Assembly (NCBI GenBank): GCA_016218765.1
Contig: JACRCZ010000101.1
Coordinates: forward strand, 1-64,000
DNA length: 64,000 nt
Origin: Deltaproteobacteria bacterium
GTDB taxonomy: Bacteria > Myxococcota_A > Polyangia > DRWM01 > JAAZOP01
Direction: 5' to 3'
The notes under the pieces were generated by a model. It was not told the DNA's origin and searched no databases. It saw nothing but the letters and a program-made list of their open reading frames with translations. Position numbers and translations under genes: made by a program. This document shows, piece after piece, positions 50,312 through 59,884 of this stretch (the first letter of the stretch is position 1; every line of letters begins with the position of its first letter).

Positions 50312-52852
50312 TCAGCCGATGCCTTCGCACCTCACCCCGGGGATCACGGTCCAGTTGTTGCCTTCGACGCACTCGCGCTCTTCGGCGCCGGGATCGGCGT
50401 CGACGTAGACGTCGGTCGGGGAGTCGGGGACACCGACCCAGGGGCAGGAGACGGGGTCGCACTCGCCGGGGGCGAGGGCGCGGTCGGTGGCGGTGGAGCA
50501 GAGGACGGCGCCGCCGGCGTCGGGCGGGCCGTCGTAGAAGGTGACGACGATGCCGTCGCCCACCGGCTCGGTGCCGCGATTGCAGATCATGACCTCCAGG
50601 TCGATCGTGCGCGTGCCGGTGTCGCAGAGGTGCTCGTAGTCGCCGCGGCCGGACGTGAGGTCGGGGCTGCCGATCGAGGTGGGGTCGCCCTGGACGTTCT
50701 GGCGGAAGTTGTTGAGGCCGGGAGCGGTCCAGTTCACGGCGACCGCGGAGGTGCGGGGGACCCGGCCGGTGTCGTCGACGTGCGTGACGTGGTACGGGTG
50801 CTGGTTCCAGATGGGGCGGGAGCCGACCCACGTGTCGGCCGCGTCGCGGTAGACGCGCAGTCCGGCGAAGCCCGTGGGGCGGGAGGCGCGGCAGGTGTTG
50901 CCGGCGCCGGGGGTGCCGGCCGGGGGCGCGGCGCAGACGTAGCCGGTGGAGACGCAGCCGTCGGTGCAGCACTCGTCGGTGGTCGTACAGCGGCAGAGGC
51001 CCGCGTCGCAGATGCCGGAGACGCAATTCGCGCCGGAATCGCAGTGCAGGCCGGCGAAGAGCGGATCGATGTTGCCCGGCTCCAGCGCCGAACAGGCGCG
51101 GCCGACCGTCGGGTCGCCGCAGTTCGTGTTCGCCGCGACGACGATCTCGGCGTTGAAGTCGCCATCGACGTCGGCGACCACCGGGTTCTCGTACCAGGTG
51201 CAGGACGAGGACTTCTGCGAGAAGATCACCTCGCCCGTCGCTCCCGCATACACCCGCACGAAGCACTCGTCGGCGTAGACCACTTCGGCGGGGCCGTCGC
51301 CTTCGAAGTCGAAGACCGACGATCCGGTGACGTTGGAGGAGAGATCCTGCGTCGGGCTGCTCCAGAGGATGCCGTCCGTGCGGCCGGCGGCGCAGGCGCC
51401 GGACCGGGTCGGCGCCGGGACGCAGTCGGGGTCGAAGACGGCGTAGGCGTTGGCGCCGGCCGAGGCGACCTCCGGAAAACCGTCGCCGTCGAAGTCGGCG
51501 ATCGTGGGCGGGCCGCCGGTTCCGCCGCCGGGGAGGGTGATCGGTCCGAAGGTGACCGTGCTCTCCAGCGTGTGGATGCGGACCGTTCCGGCGGTCACGA
51601 CCGCGACCTCGGGCCGCCCGTCGAGATCGAAGTCGGCGACGGCGGCGTGTCCGCCGGTGAGGCCGGCGACGGAGTACGCCTCGCGAACCCAGTCGTGCGT
51701 GGTCGTGTCGTAGGCGTACACGCCGGCGCCCGTGACCAACTCGGGCAGGGCGTCGGCGTCGACGTCCGCGACGACGGGGAAGATGCCGATGCCCGCGTGG
51801 GAGCCGCCGTCGGGGGCGACGCCGAGCGAGGAGCCGAGGAGGGTGCCGTCGGCGGCGAAGATCAGGCCGCCGCGCAGGACCTCGGACACGCCGTCGTCGT
51901 CCAGGTCGTGCAGCGCCGGCCCGGTCCAGCCGCCGCCGGTCGGGCTGTAGGCCGAGCCGTCGGCGAGGTGGCTGCGCCACAGGACGTCCCAGATCCCCAG
52001 GGCTTCGAGGTAGTGGAAGGCGACGAGGCCGCCGCCGGCCTGGAACGCGACGACCTCGGCGCGGCCGTCGCCGTCGACGTCGCCGACGGCGGGAGGGGAG
52101 GAGTGCGAGGTGAGCTGCATGTCGAGGCTGGCCTGCTGCGTGCAGTCGCGGCCGTTGACGATGCGAATGACGCCCGTGGACTGCTCGCTGCCGCCGTCGT
52201 CTCCGTCGTCCGAGGTGAACACGATCGACGGCCGCACGGTCGTCGGGTCGTCGTCGAAGTCGAAGTCGACGACCATCGGCGTGGACAGCAGGTGGCGGTT
52301 CAACGGGTAGGCGTCGCCGGCGGGCGGCCCTTCCCACGAGCATTGGAGGGTCGGAGCGAAGAGGCCGGCGATGACGACGCGCGTGCAGTCGGGGTTGTGG
52401 TCGTCGCGGGGGCCGGTGCCGTACGGCAGGCACGCGCCGTCTTCGCAGTACGAGTCCGAGCCGCAGTCCTCGTCGGCGTCGCACACGCCGATCGCGACGC
52501 AGAGATTGTAGCGGCAGCCTTCGCCGGCCGCACAGCAGGAGCCCGCGCAAGGCTCCCCGCCTTCCGGGCAGACGACTTCGCCGCCGTCGCCTTCGGCCAA
52601 GGTGTCGGCGTCTGCGCCCTCGCCGCTCTCGTCGCCGTCCTCGCCGTCGGTCCCGCCCTCGCCGTCGCCGGGGCTGCCGTCGAGCGCGCGGCAGAACCCG
52701 TCCAGGCACATCTGACCGGCGGGGCAGTCGTCCTGGGTGAGGCACGGCGTTCCGCTCGCGGTTCCGCCGCCGCAGTCGCAGCCGCCGTGGCCGGCGAGAA
52801 GCAGCGCGGCCGCGAGGCACGATCCGGCGATTATTCCCGTCCATCTTCGCAT
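50312..52852 (-). CDS. FG-GAP/VCBS repeat secreted protein with Cys-rich segments
   Basis: 846 aa; ATG after ACGGAGGATGCG. A signal peptide with a Gly/Cys-rich end (LLLAGHGGCDCGGG) gives a probable lipoprotein. Two small Cys-rich knots (CLTQDDCPAGQMCLDGFC, CDADEDCGSDSYCEDGACLP) flank an Asp-rich linker. FG-GAP/VCBS-type repeats follow with Ca-binding loops (VGDVDGDGRAEVVAF, LHDLDDDGVSEVLRGG, VADFDLDGRPEVAVV, IADFDGDGFPEVASAG, VADVDGDFNAEIVV), making a beta-propeller. A C-terminal CARDB-like domain (IDLEVMICNRGTEPVG) ends the protein. It is a surface-exposed protein of unknown ligand, typical of Myxococcota-like secretomes. Confidence 0.82.
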   Translation of the reverse strand: MRRWTGIIAGSCLAAALLLAGHGGCDCGGGTASGTPCLTQDDCPAGQMCLDGFCRALDGSPGDGEGGTDGEDGDESGEGADADTLAEGDGGEVVCPEGGEPCAGSCCAAGEGCRYNLCVAIGVCDADEDCGSDSYCEDGACLPYGTGPRDDHNPDCTRVVIAGLFAPTLQCSWEGPPAGDAYPLNRHLLSTPMVVDFDFDDDPTTVRPSIVFTSDDGDDGGSEQSTGVIRIVNGRDCTQQASLDMQLTSHSSPPAVGDVDGDGRAEVVAFQAGGGLVAFHYLEALGIWDVLWRSHLADGSAYSPTGGGWTGPALHDLDDDGVSEVLRGGLIFAADGTLLGSSLGVAPDGGSHAGIGIFPVVADVDADALPELVTGAGVYAYDTTTHDWVREAYSVAGLTGGHAAVADFDLDGRPEVAVVTAGTVRIHTLESTVTFGPITLPGGGTGGPPTIADFDGDGFPEVASAGANAYAVFDPDCVPAPTRSGACAAGRTDGILWSSPTQDLSSNVTGSSVFDFEGDGPAEVVYADECFVRVYAGATGEVIFSQKSSSCTWYENPVVADVDGDFNAEIVVAANTNCGDPTVGRACSALEPGNIDPLFAGLHCDSGANCVSGICDAGLCRCTTTDECCTDGCVSTGYVCAAPPAGTPGAGNTCRASRPTGFAGLRVYRDAADTWVGSRPIWNQHPYHVTHVDDTGRVPRTSAVAVNWTAPGLNNFRQNVQGDPTSIGSPDLTSGRGDYEHLCDTGTRTIDLEVMICNRGTEPVGDGIVVTFYDGPPDAGGAVLCSTATDRALAPGECDPVSCPWVGVPDSPTDVYVDADPGAEERECVEGNNWTVIPGVRCEGIG

Positions 52853-52947
52853 CGCATCCTCCGTTCGCCGGTCCTCGCGCGTCGCGGCCGCCCGCGGCAC
52901 GTTCGCGAAGCCCCCGATGTCCTTCCCCCGCTCTCGACGCGGCCGGG

Positions 52948-54339
52948 TCAGGGCGAGCCCTCGAACGTCGATTCCGGAAAGACCGTCGCCGCGTACTCGG
53001 GCGTGAGGTAGTCGGCCATCGCCGCGTCGTCCAGCAGGTGGAGGCGGAGGAAGGCCGTGGCGAAGGTGTCGGTGATGGCGAAGCCGCGGTTGATCGCGAT
53101 GTGTCCCTCGCGCGTGCACATCTCGCCCAGCGTGGGGATGATCGGCGCGATCGCGATGCGGCAGATGTCGGTGAAGCCCATGTGGCCCATGTCGGCGATC
53201 TCGATCTTGGCCTTGGGGGCGGGGAGCGCGTCGAAGATCGGGCGCAGGTCGTTTCGGGTGTACTCGTCCAGGGTCCCGCCCATGACCATCGTCGGTGCCG
53301 TGGTCCGCGCCAGCCCGTCGTCCCCGAAGGCGGCATAGCCTCCGGGTGCGAGGGCGACGGCCGCGCCGACGATGGCCAGCTCGGGCAGGCGGGTCCCCAC
53401 CATGCCCGGCGGCCAGTAGGGGACGTAGGGGCAGAAGACGTCGCCGGGCACGCCGGCGTCGCACCGCGCCACGGCCGCGTCGCGATCCACCTCGCCGCCG
53501 CCGACGACGAGCGTGGTGTAGCCGCCGAACGAATGGCCGGTGATGCCGACGCGGGAGACGTCGACGGCGCCGAACAGCGGGCTGTCGGGGTTCGACGTCT
53601 CGTCGGTCATGCGGGCCAGGACGAACGCCATGTCGATCGGCCGGTCCAGGGATACCTGCGCCATCTGCTCGTCGCTGGGGTTGTCGTACATCGTGTTCCC
53701 GGCGTGGTTGGGCGCGGCGACGACAAAGCCGTGGCTGGCCAGGTAGGTGGTGAAGGTGAAGGACTGGAAGTTGATTCCCTTGTTGCCGTGGGAGAAGAGG
53801 ATGAGGGGGTAGGGGGCGCAGCCGGGATCGATGGGCAGGTCGACGTAGGCAGTGTCGCGCAACAGCCAGAGATACACCGCAGGATCGGCGCCGGGGTCGG
53901 GGGGCAGGGCGGGGTACCAGACCTTCGTCGCGACGTTGCGCCCGCCGCGGTCCGGGTCGCGCCACGCGAAGTCGCGCACGCCGACCGGATAGGGTCCGCG
54001 CTCGTCGGGCGGGCCCCACGGCACGCAGGGACCCGCGTCCGGTACGTCCTCGGCGTCCGCGTCGTCCTCGACGTCGGCCTCCGCTTCGGCGACGTCGAGC
54101 GGCTCGTCCGGTGCCGCGTCGTCGACCGTGCCGTCCGGCTCAGCCTCTTCCGGCGCGGCGTCGTCGCCGGCGTCGGCCGCCGCGTCGTCCGTGCCGGCGC
54201 CGTCCGCGTCGCCCATCGTGCTCCCGCCGGAGCAGGCAGCGGTGAGCGCGACCATGGCGACTCCGGCCGCGGCAAGCAGGTCGGCAGGCGAGGAGCGGCG
54301 TACCCAGCGATTCTCGCGCAATCCGTCTTGATCCCCCAT
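52948..54339 (-). CDS. Alpha/beta hydrolase lipoprotein (PAF-acetylhydrolase/dienelactone hydrolase-like)
   Basis: 463 aa; GAGGAG precedes the ATG. Lipobox Cys in MVALTAAC, then a long Asp/Glu/Ala-rich linker (about 40-100). The hydrolase has the oxyanion segment ILFSHGNKG, nucleophile Ser270 in GHSFGG and late DMGHMGF providing a candidate His. Length and arrangement resemble PAF-acetylhydrolase-like esterases. It is probably anchored at the outer membrane and acts on esters outside the cytoplasm; the substrate is unknown. Confidence 0.82.
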   Translation of the reverse strand: MGDQDGLRENRWVRRSSPADLLAAAGVAMVALTAACSGGSTMGDADGAGTDDAAADAGDDAAPEEAEPDGTVDDAAPDEPLDVAEAEADVEDDADAEDVPDAGPCVPWGPPDERGPYPVGVRDFAWRDPDRGGRNVATKVWYPALPPDPGADPAVYLWLLRDTAYVDLPIDPGCAPYPLILFSHGNKGINFQSFTFTTYLASHGFVVAAPNHAGNTMYDNPSDEQMAQVSLDRPIDMAFVLARMTDETSNPDSPLFGAVDVSRVGITGHSFGGYTTLVVGGGEVDRDAAVARCDAGVPGDVFCPYVPYWPPGMVGTRLPELAIVGAAVALAPGGYAAFGDDGLARTTAPTMVMGGTLDEYTRNDLRPIFDALPAPKAKIEIADMGHMGFTDICRIAIAPIIPTLGEMCTREGHIAINRGFAITDTFATAFLRLHLLDDAAMADYLTPEYAATVFPESTFEGSP

Positions 54340-54468
54340 GGCTGCAATCTCCTCTCCGTCGCGGTTCAAGGTACTCCAGGGGGCGCGGAGCGGCAAGCGG
54401 GCCCGCCGTCCGGTTGACCGGTCCTTCCGGTCATGGGAAACTGGCGGTGGTCCCGCGGGAGGTTCCCG

Positions 54469-55845
54469 ATGCGTCGTGCGTTCGGCCTGCTGCTCGTCGC
54501 GCTCGGTTGCGGCGGAGGACCGCATCTCGCCGGCGACCTCGACGGCCGTGACGGGGCGGTCGCGGACGATGCGGGCGACGTCGACTCGACGGCGGACATC
54601 GGCGAGGTGCCCGCCGATGACGTCGCGTAGGACGTGGCGAGCGACGATGCGACGGCCGTGGACGGGGAAGCCGACTTTGCCCCGTCGACGGTCTGTCCGG
54701 AGCTCCTGGACGCGGAAGGTCCGGTGCGGCTCGTGGTGCGATGGCGTCACATGGAGCCCTGGGCCTGGGCGTCGCCCGGTTCGGCCGGATTCGAGGTCAT
54801 CGACGGGGTGCTGATGGCCGCGCAGCCGTCGTCGCCGTGGGTCGCGGGCTCGGAGCCGTTCAACGTGTGGGTGGATGCGGAGACGGGGGAGGCGTTGCCG
54901 TACGAGCGCGACCGGGCCGTTGCCGGGGCGAGCGTCGTGGCCGTCCGGAGCGACGGAGGCGAGTTCGAAGTCATAGGCTTCCTCCCCGGGTTCGGGGACG
55001 TCCCGGCGGATCCGCAGGGCTCGAGCTGGGATCCGACCGGTCGGATGAGCGGTGCCTGGGGTTGGGGCGTCGAGGCGACGGGCCTCGGAATCGTCTCGGC
55101 AGAACGGCTGCGATGGGCCACGAGCCGGAGCGCCGGCACGCGCGGCTTCGGCGTGATCGAGGGTTTGGCGCTCGACGGGACGTGGGGCGTGGACGGCGGT
55201 TCCGTCGGTTACCGTGGCGCGGTCGTCGCCCTTTATCGCGGCCCCGACCTTCCCGGAGAAGCATTCGTCGCATGGAGCCGAACGGCCGCGGGCGAGCGCT
55301 GGTTGTGGACGGTTGCGGACCAACTGATCCTGACCGACGAGTCGTTCGCCGAGTTGCGGCGCATACCCCTGGAGTGGGACGCGGCGTTCGTACCGGCTGC
55401 CGTCGTGCATCCCGACGCCGTCGGCTCCGACTTCCTGATCGCGGGGCGCAGCCTGTCGTTCTCGGCGGGAATCGGCATGCGGGTGGAGCGGCGGAACCCG
55501 GAGGATCTGTCCGTGCTCTCGGCACATCACCTCGAGTCGTACGAAGGACTGGTGGAACAGCCGGAGCCACGGGATCTGGCGGGAGACGTCGCCGGAAACC
55601 TCGCACTGGCGTGGGGCGCGCAGCGCCGGGCGAGCGATTCTTCGCGGGCGTTGTGCCTGTACTTGACGCCGCTCGACGAGGACGGGGCACCGGCGGGGCC
55701 GGCCGTCCGGATCGACGAGGGGCCGGTGGACGTCGACGGAACGCCCGTGGAGAACGTGCGGCTCATCGCGCGCGACGGTTCGTTCTTCGTGCTGTGGCAG
55801 AGGCAGCCCGACATGTGGCTGGCGAGGGTGGACCATGCGGAGTAG
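54469..55845 (+). pseudogene. Lipoprotein gene interrupted by an in-frame amber codon
   Basis: From ATG 54469 (after GGGAGG) the frame encodes a lipoprotein signal (MRRAFGLLLVALGC) and an Asp-rich linker (DGAVADDAGDVDSTADIGEVPADDVA), then TAG at 54628-54630. The same frame continues without a shift through the rest of the linker (DVASDDATAVDGEADF) and a 390-residue domain (VRLVVRWRHMEPWAWAS, GVIEGLALDGTWGVDGG, LAWGAQRRASD) to a stop at 55845. Without the TAG it would be a normal 458-residue lipoprotein. It may be a real nonsense mutation, amber readthrough or a sequence error. The domain family is not recognised. It overlaps the next gene by 11 bp. Confidence 0.75.
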
Positions 55846-56797
55846 CAGCGACGCCGCGAGGCGACGGGCAGGATGGACGGTGCTTGCAGCGTGCGGGCTG
55901 GCGACCGCGGCGGCGCTGGGCTGCTCCGGCACCATCCTAGCGGGGGACGGCGACGACGACGCCGACGCGGCGGGGGAGGACGGAGGCGCCGACGCCACGG
56001 GGGAAAGCGACGGCGTGCCGCCGGATGGCGATGATCCGGGCGCGGGGGGAGACGCGCCGGACGGCGGCGACGACGCGGCCGGGGACGCGTGGACCACGAG
56101 GGTCGTGACCATGGCCACCATCCAGGTCGCGACGGACTACGCGCCCGGCGGAGCCTTCGCGTGGATGTGCCGCTGCGAGGGCCCGCGTCCGCCGCCCCCG
56201 GAGGTGTGGGCGGAGGCGGGGGGCTGCCGGCTGCAGCACGACCCGTACGGGGAGCCGCTGGATCCCACCATGTGCGTGCCGCTCGACGTCGGCGAGATCG
56301 AGCTGACCATCGATGGAACGACATACCCCCTCGACTGGCCCGGCACCGTCCATCCCTGCTACTGGACGTTCGGTCCCGACCTGCCGGAACTGGCGGAAGG
56401 GATGACGGTGCGGATGACGGGGACGGGCGGGGCGGATCTGCCGGCGTTCGCCGCGACGTTCACGGTGCCGCCCCACGTGACGATGACCGTGCCCCCGCTT
56501 GCGGCGGAATGGACCGTGGGCGAGCGGTGGGAAGTGCGCTGGGAGCCGCCCGTGGAAGTGGACGCGCGGTTCTCGCTTCCGTCGAGGGGTCATCTGAACC
56601 TGCTGTGCGAGGCCGCGAACATCGCGCCGCCGCTCGTCGCGCCGGCTTCGGTCACGGCGCTGTGGGACGAGCTTGGCGACGGTGCCTCGCTCAACTTCGT
56701 GGCCTCCCACACGGTCGTCGTCGATGGGGAGGTCCCGCTCACGATCGAGGTCGGGTGGGGGGACGTCGCGGCGATCTCCTTCCTGCCGCCGCCGTAG
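55835..56797 (+). CDS. Lipoprotein of unknown function with acidic linker
   Basis: 320 aa starting 11 bp before the previous stop. The signal peptide ends AAALGC and an Asp/Gly-rich linker follows (about 35-90). The C-terminal 220 residues form a beta-rich domain with paired Cys (FAWMCRCEGP, GGCRLQH, MCVPLDVG, PCYWTFGP) and a second half with VPPHVTMTVPPLAAEWTVGE. No known family recognised. It is probably part of a two-gene unit with the amber-interrupted lipoprotein. Confidence 0.75.
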   Translation: MRSSSDAARRRAGWTVLAACGLATAAALGCSGTILAGDGDDDADAAGEDGGADATGESDGVPPDGDDPGAGGDAPDGGDDAAGDAWTTRVVTMATIQVATDYAPGGAFAWMCRCEGPRPPPPEVWAEAGGCRLQHDPYGEPLDPTMCVPLDVGEIELTIDGTTYPLDWPGTVHPCYWTFGPDLPELAEGMTVRMTGTGGADLPAFAATFTVPPHVTMTVPPLAAEWTVGERWEVRWEPPVEVDARFSLPSRGHLNLLCEAANIAPPLVAPASVTALWDELGDGASLNFVASHTVVVDGEVPLTIEVGWGDVAAISFLPPP

Positions 56798-56899
56798 GGC
56801 TCCGGAACTCCTGGCCGCCGCGGGCTAATCCGGCGGACCTCGCGCCGCCTTGCCACGGGCCGCCCATCCGGGCATGCTCCGGGGGCGAGGAGGGGTCCG

Positions 56900-57283
56900 A
56901 TGCGCGACAAGGCGTGGGTCATTCGGCGGGCGGGCGAGGTGTCCGGGACGCCGGTCGACCGGGCACGCGGCACCACGATCCAGGTGCTGCTCGGCCCGGC
57001 CGAGGACGTGCCGAACTTCGTGCTCCGCCGCTTCACCCTCGAGCCCGGCGGGCGCATCCCGACCCACCTCCACGACTCGATCGAACACGAGCAGTACGTG
57101 GTGGAAGGCGAGCTGGTCGTCTCGCTCGGCGGCGAGGAGCAGACGCTGCGGGCCGGCGACAGCCTGTTCATCCCGGCCGGCACGCCGCACTGGTACGAGA
57201 ACCGCAAGGACGTTCCCGCGCGCTTCCTGTGCGTGGTTCCGCGCACGGATCGCTACCGCACGGAGTGGCTGGACCCGGAGTAG
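56900..57283 (+). CDS. Small cupin-domain protein
   Basis: 127 aa; GGAGGGG before the ATG. Single cupin barrel with motif 1 GGRIPTHLHDSIEHEQYVVEG (metal ligands His, His, Glu, and the distal His in motif 2) and motif 2 AGDSLFIPAGTPHWYEN. Cytoplasmic; a metal-dependent enzyme or small-molecule sensor. Partner unknown. Its stop is 4 bp from the stop of the convergent ThDP enzyme gene. Confidence 0.88.
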   Translation: MRDKAWVIRRAGEVSGTPVDRARGTTIQVLLGPAEDVPNFVLRRFTLEPGGRIPTHLHDSIEHEQYVVEGELVVSLGGEEQTLRAGDSLFIPAGTPHWYENRKDVPARFLCVVPRTDRYRTEWLDPE

Positions 57284-57287
57284 CGCC

Positions 57288-58901
57288 CTACGCCAGCTCC
57301 GCGTGGCGCGGGTAGACCACGGCCGGGTCGATCATCACCTCGACGAGCGCCGGGACGCCGGCGGCAAACGCGCGCCGCAGCGCCGGGCCCACCTCGTCCG
57401 GACGCGTCACCCGCTCGCCGTGACCGCCGAGCGCCTGGACCACGCGGTCGTAGCGCGTGTTCGAATCCAGATCGGCGACGACGTCGTAGGCGAAATAGCG
57501 CCGCATGGCGTGCTTCTCCAGCGCCCACGTCCCGTTGTTGCCCATCACGAAGACGACCGGCAGCTTGTTGCGGACGAGCGACTCGAAGTCGAGCCCGGCG
57601 AAGCCGAACGCGCCGTCCCCCGTGAGCACCACGACCTGCCGCGACGGATGGACCAGCCGCGCCGCCATCGCCGCGCCGGGACCCAGGCCCAGGCAGCCCA
57701 GCGGGCCGGGATCGAGCCAGGAACCCGGGACCGACGAGCGGATTTCGCGGCCGGCGTACGAGACGAAATCGCCGCCGTCGCCAATCACGATCGCGTCGCG
57801 CTCCAACACGCGCGCCAGCTCGCCGTAGACCCGCAGCGGGTGGATCGGATCGCTCGCGCTCGCCCGCTCCGCCACGACCGACTCCTCCAGCCGGCGCTCC
57901 TCGAGGCGCAGCGCCTCGACCCAATCGGCGCCCGCCGCCTTCTTGGCACGTTCCACCAGACCACGGAAGACCAGGTCCAGGTCGGCGCCAACGGAGGCGA
58001 ACGTGGCGGGCGCCGGCGAGAGCAGGGCCGGGGCCGAATCGGCGTGGATGATCTTCGCGCCCGAGGCCCAGCCCTCGCCGAAACCGAGCCGAAAATCGAT
58101 CGGCGTGCCGGCGACGAACACGAGATCGGCCTCGCGCAGCGCCTTCCCGCGCGAGCGAACGAATGACGACGGGTGGTCGTGCGGCAACGTCCCGCGACCC
58201 ATGCCGTTCGCGAAGACGGGGATGCCGGACGCCTCGGCGAAAGCGCGCAGGGACTCCGCGGCGCCGTCGGCCCAGACGTTCGAGCCCGCGATCAGGACGG
58301 GACGGCGCGCCGAACCAACCGCTCCGGCGATGCGGGCCAGGACGTCCGGGTCGGGCACGAGCCGCTCGGGGGGCGAGCGATCGGCGTCTTCGAGGGTGCC
58401 GGCCGGGTCGAGGTCGAGCGGAACGTCGAGGAAGAGCGGGCCGCGTGGCGCCGTGAGGGCTTCCCGGATGCCGCTCGAAAGCGAGCGGATGAGGTCGGGC
58501 CTGGCGGTGTAGGCGTGCTTGGCGAGCGGTGCGAGGACGGGGACGTGGTCGATTTCCTGGAGGCTGCCGCGGCCCCAGCGCCAGTTCGGGGCGCGTCCGC
58601 CGAAGAGCACGAGAGCCGAGCCGTTGCGCGCGGCGGTGGCCAGGGCGCTGGTCGTGTTGAACACGCCGGGCCCGGCGGTCACGGCGGCCACACCAGGGCC
58701 GCGCGTCAGCCGCGCGTACGCCTCGGCCGCGAACGCCGCCGTCTGCTCGTGCCGCACGTCGACCAGGCGGATGCCGGCCTGCCGCGCCCCGTCGTAGAGC
58801 AGGAAGATGTGGCCGCCCGTCAGCGTGAAGATCGTGTCCACGCCGCGTGCCGACAGCGCGGCCGCCGCGTGCAGGCCCCAGTGCGTCAGGTCGAGCGTCA
58901 T
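57288..58901 (-). CDS. Thiamine diphosphate-dependent enzyme (acetolactate synthase / 2-hydroxyacyl lyase-like)
   Basis: 537 aa. The start overlaps the preceding hydrolase stop as ATGA. The N-terminal ThDP-activating Glu52 lies in VRHEQTAAFAAEAYARL, the central domain has ADLVFVAGTPIDFRLGFG, and the C-terminal ThDP-Mg site is GDGAFGF (Asp429) with NN near 454. It belongs to the acetolactate synthase/benzaldehyde lyase/oxalyl-CoA decarboxylase group. No regulatory subunit follows and central ilv genes are absent, so a specialised lyase or carboligase is more likely than ilvB. It is third in a coupled operon with an SDR and an esterase-like protein. Confidence 0.85.
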   Translation of the reverse strand: MTLDLTHWGLHAAAALSARGVDTIFTLTGGHIFLLYDGARQAGIRLVDVRHEQTAAFAAEAYARLTRGPGVAAVTAGPGVFNTTSALATAARNGSALVLFGGRAPNWRWGRGSLQEIDHVPVLAPLAKHAYTARPDLIRSLSSGIREALTAPRGPLFLDVPLDLDPAGTLEDADRSPPERLVPDPDVLARIAGAVGSARRPVLIAGSNVWADGAAESLRAFAEASGIPVFANGMGRGTLPHDHPSSFVRSRGKALREADLVFVAGTPIDFRLGFGEGWASGAKIIHADSAPALLSPAPATFASVGADLDLVFRGLVERAKKAAGADWVEALRLEERRLEESVVAERASASDPIHPLRVYGELARVLERDAIVIGDGGDFVSYAGREIRSSVPGSWLDPGPLGCLGLGPGAAMAARLVHPSRQVVVLTGDGAFGFAGLDFESLVRNKLPVVFVMGNNGTWALEKHAMRRYFAYDVVADLDSNTRYDRVVQALGGHGERVTRPDEVGPALRRAFAAGVPALVEVMIDPAVVYPRHAELA

Positions 58902-59884
58902 GCGATACCTTGTAGCCACTCGGCCAGGCACGGCCAGACGTGGCGTCGCGCGTTCCCGCTCGCCACGAGATCGCAGTGTCCCATCGCCGGCTCCGGCGGG
59001 GCGCCGACGACGAGCAGCCGGGCGTCGGGCGAGTTGTGGAGCAGGGCGGGGAGAGGAGCGCCGACGGCCGGCGGGACCAGGGCGTCCGTCGCGGAGTGCA
59101 CGAGAAGGACGGGGCAAACCACGCGAGACAGCGTGGTTTCCTGGGCCTCGCCGTCGAGGGTCGGCAGGCGATCGAAGGCGAATGCGCGACGCAGCTCGGC
59201 CGCGACCCCGACGCTCGTGCGGTCCATGCCGGAGCCGAAACGCTCGCGCAGCTCGCGGGGCGAGTACGAGCGCGGCTGCCAGACGGGCCAGGGGAACGGG
59301 ACGCGGGGATGGTCGAGCAGACCGCGGAGGGCGACGAGGGCGGCGCCGATCGGTCCGAGCGGGAGGGATCCTTGCGGGAAGCGGCGGGCCAGTCCCGTCC
59401 ACGCGAGCGGCTCGCCGGCCAGCGCGAGTGCGCGCAGGAACCGGGGGCCACGCGTGAGGAAGAAGCCGCCGCCCAGTGACAGCAGGCCTGCGACACGGTC
59501 GGGGTGGGCCGAAGCGAAGAGGAGGGACGTCAGGCTGCCGAGGCTGTGGCCGATGAGAACGACGCGGAAGTCGCCCGCGTCGTCGAAAATCCGATCGACG
59601 GCGGCCAGGATGTCGCCTTTCACGAGCACGGCGAGGGACGGTGCGGGCGTGTCGCCCCAGGCGCGGGCGAGGCCGGTTCCGCGGTGTTCGAGGACGTACG
59701 TCGGGTGGCCCTGTTCGGCGAGCCATTGCGGCAGGGACATTTCGCCGACTTCCCACGTGAAGCGGTTCTGGCCGAATCCCGGGACGAACAGGACGGGGGG
59801 GTGGGGGGCGGGCCACGAGCCGCGCCGGGCGAGAAGGGCGGCGGAGGCGCCGTCGTGCGCGTTGACGCGGAGGAGTCGGGTCAA
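58898..59884 (-). CDS. Alpha/beta hydrolase
   Basis: About 328 aa. I place the start at TTG 59884, overlapping the SDR stop as TTGA, with GGAAG just upstream; no ATG or GTG is available nearby. Motifs are LFVPGFGQNRFTWE (oxyanion region), nucleophile Ser114 in GHSLGS, acid Asp in HSATDALVPP and His in AMGHCDLV. It hydrolyses an ester or thioester of unknown identity. Sandwiched between SDR and ThDP genes with 4-bp overlaps on both sides, it is surely cotranscribed. Confidence 0.83.
   Translation of the reverse strand: MTRLLRVNAHDGASAALLARRGSWPAPHPPVLFVPGFGQNRFTWEVGEMSLPQWLAEQGHPTYVLEHRGTGLARAWGDTPAPSLAVLVKGDILAAVDRIFDDAGDFRVVLIGHSLGSLTSLLFASAHPDRVAGLLSLGGGFFLTRGPRFLRALALAGEPLAWTGLARRFPQGSLPLGPIGAALVALRGLLDHPRVPFPWPVWQPRSYSPRELRERFGSGMDRTSVGVAAELRRAFAFDRLPTLDGEAQETTLSRVVCPVLLVHSATDALVPPAVGAPLPALLHNSPDARLLVVGAPPEPAMGHCDLVASGNARRHVWPCLAEWLQGIA

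Noticed and set aside
57288-58901. Calling the ThDP enzyme acetolactate synthase (ilvB)
   Set aside because: No regulatory subunit or ilv genes nearby and several lyase families share these motifs.
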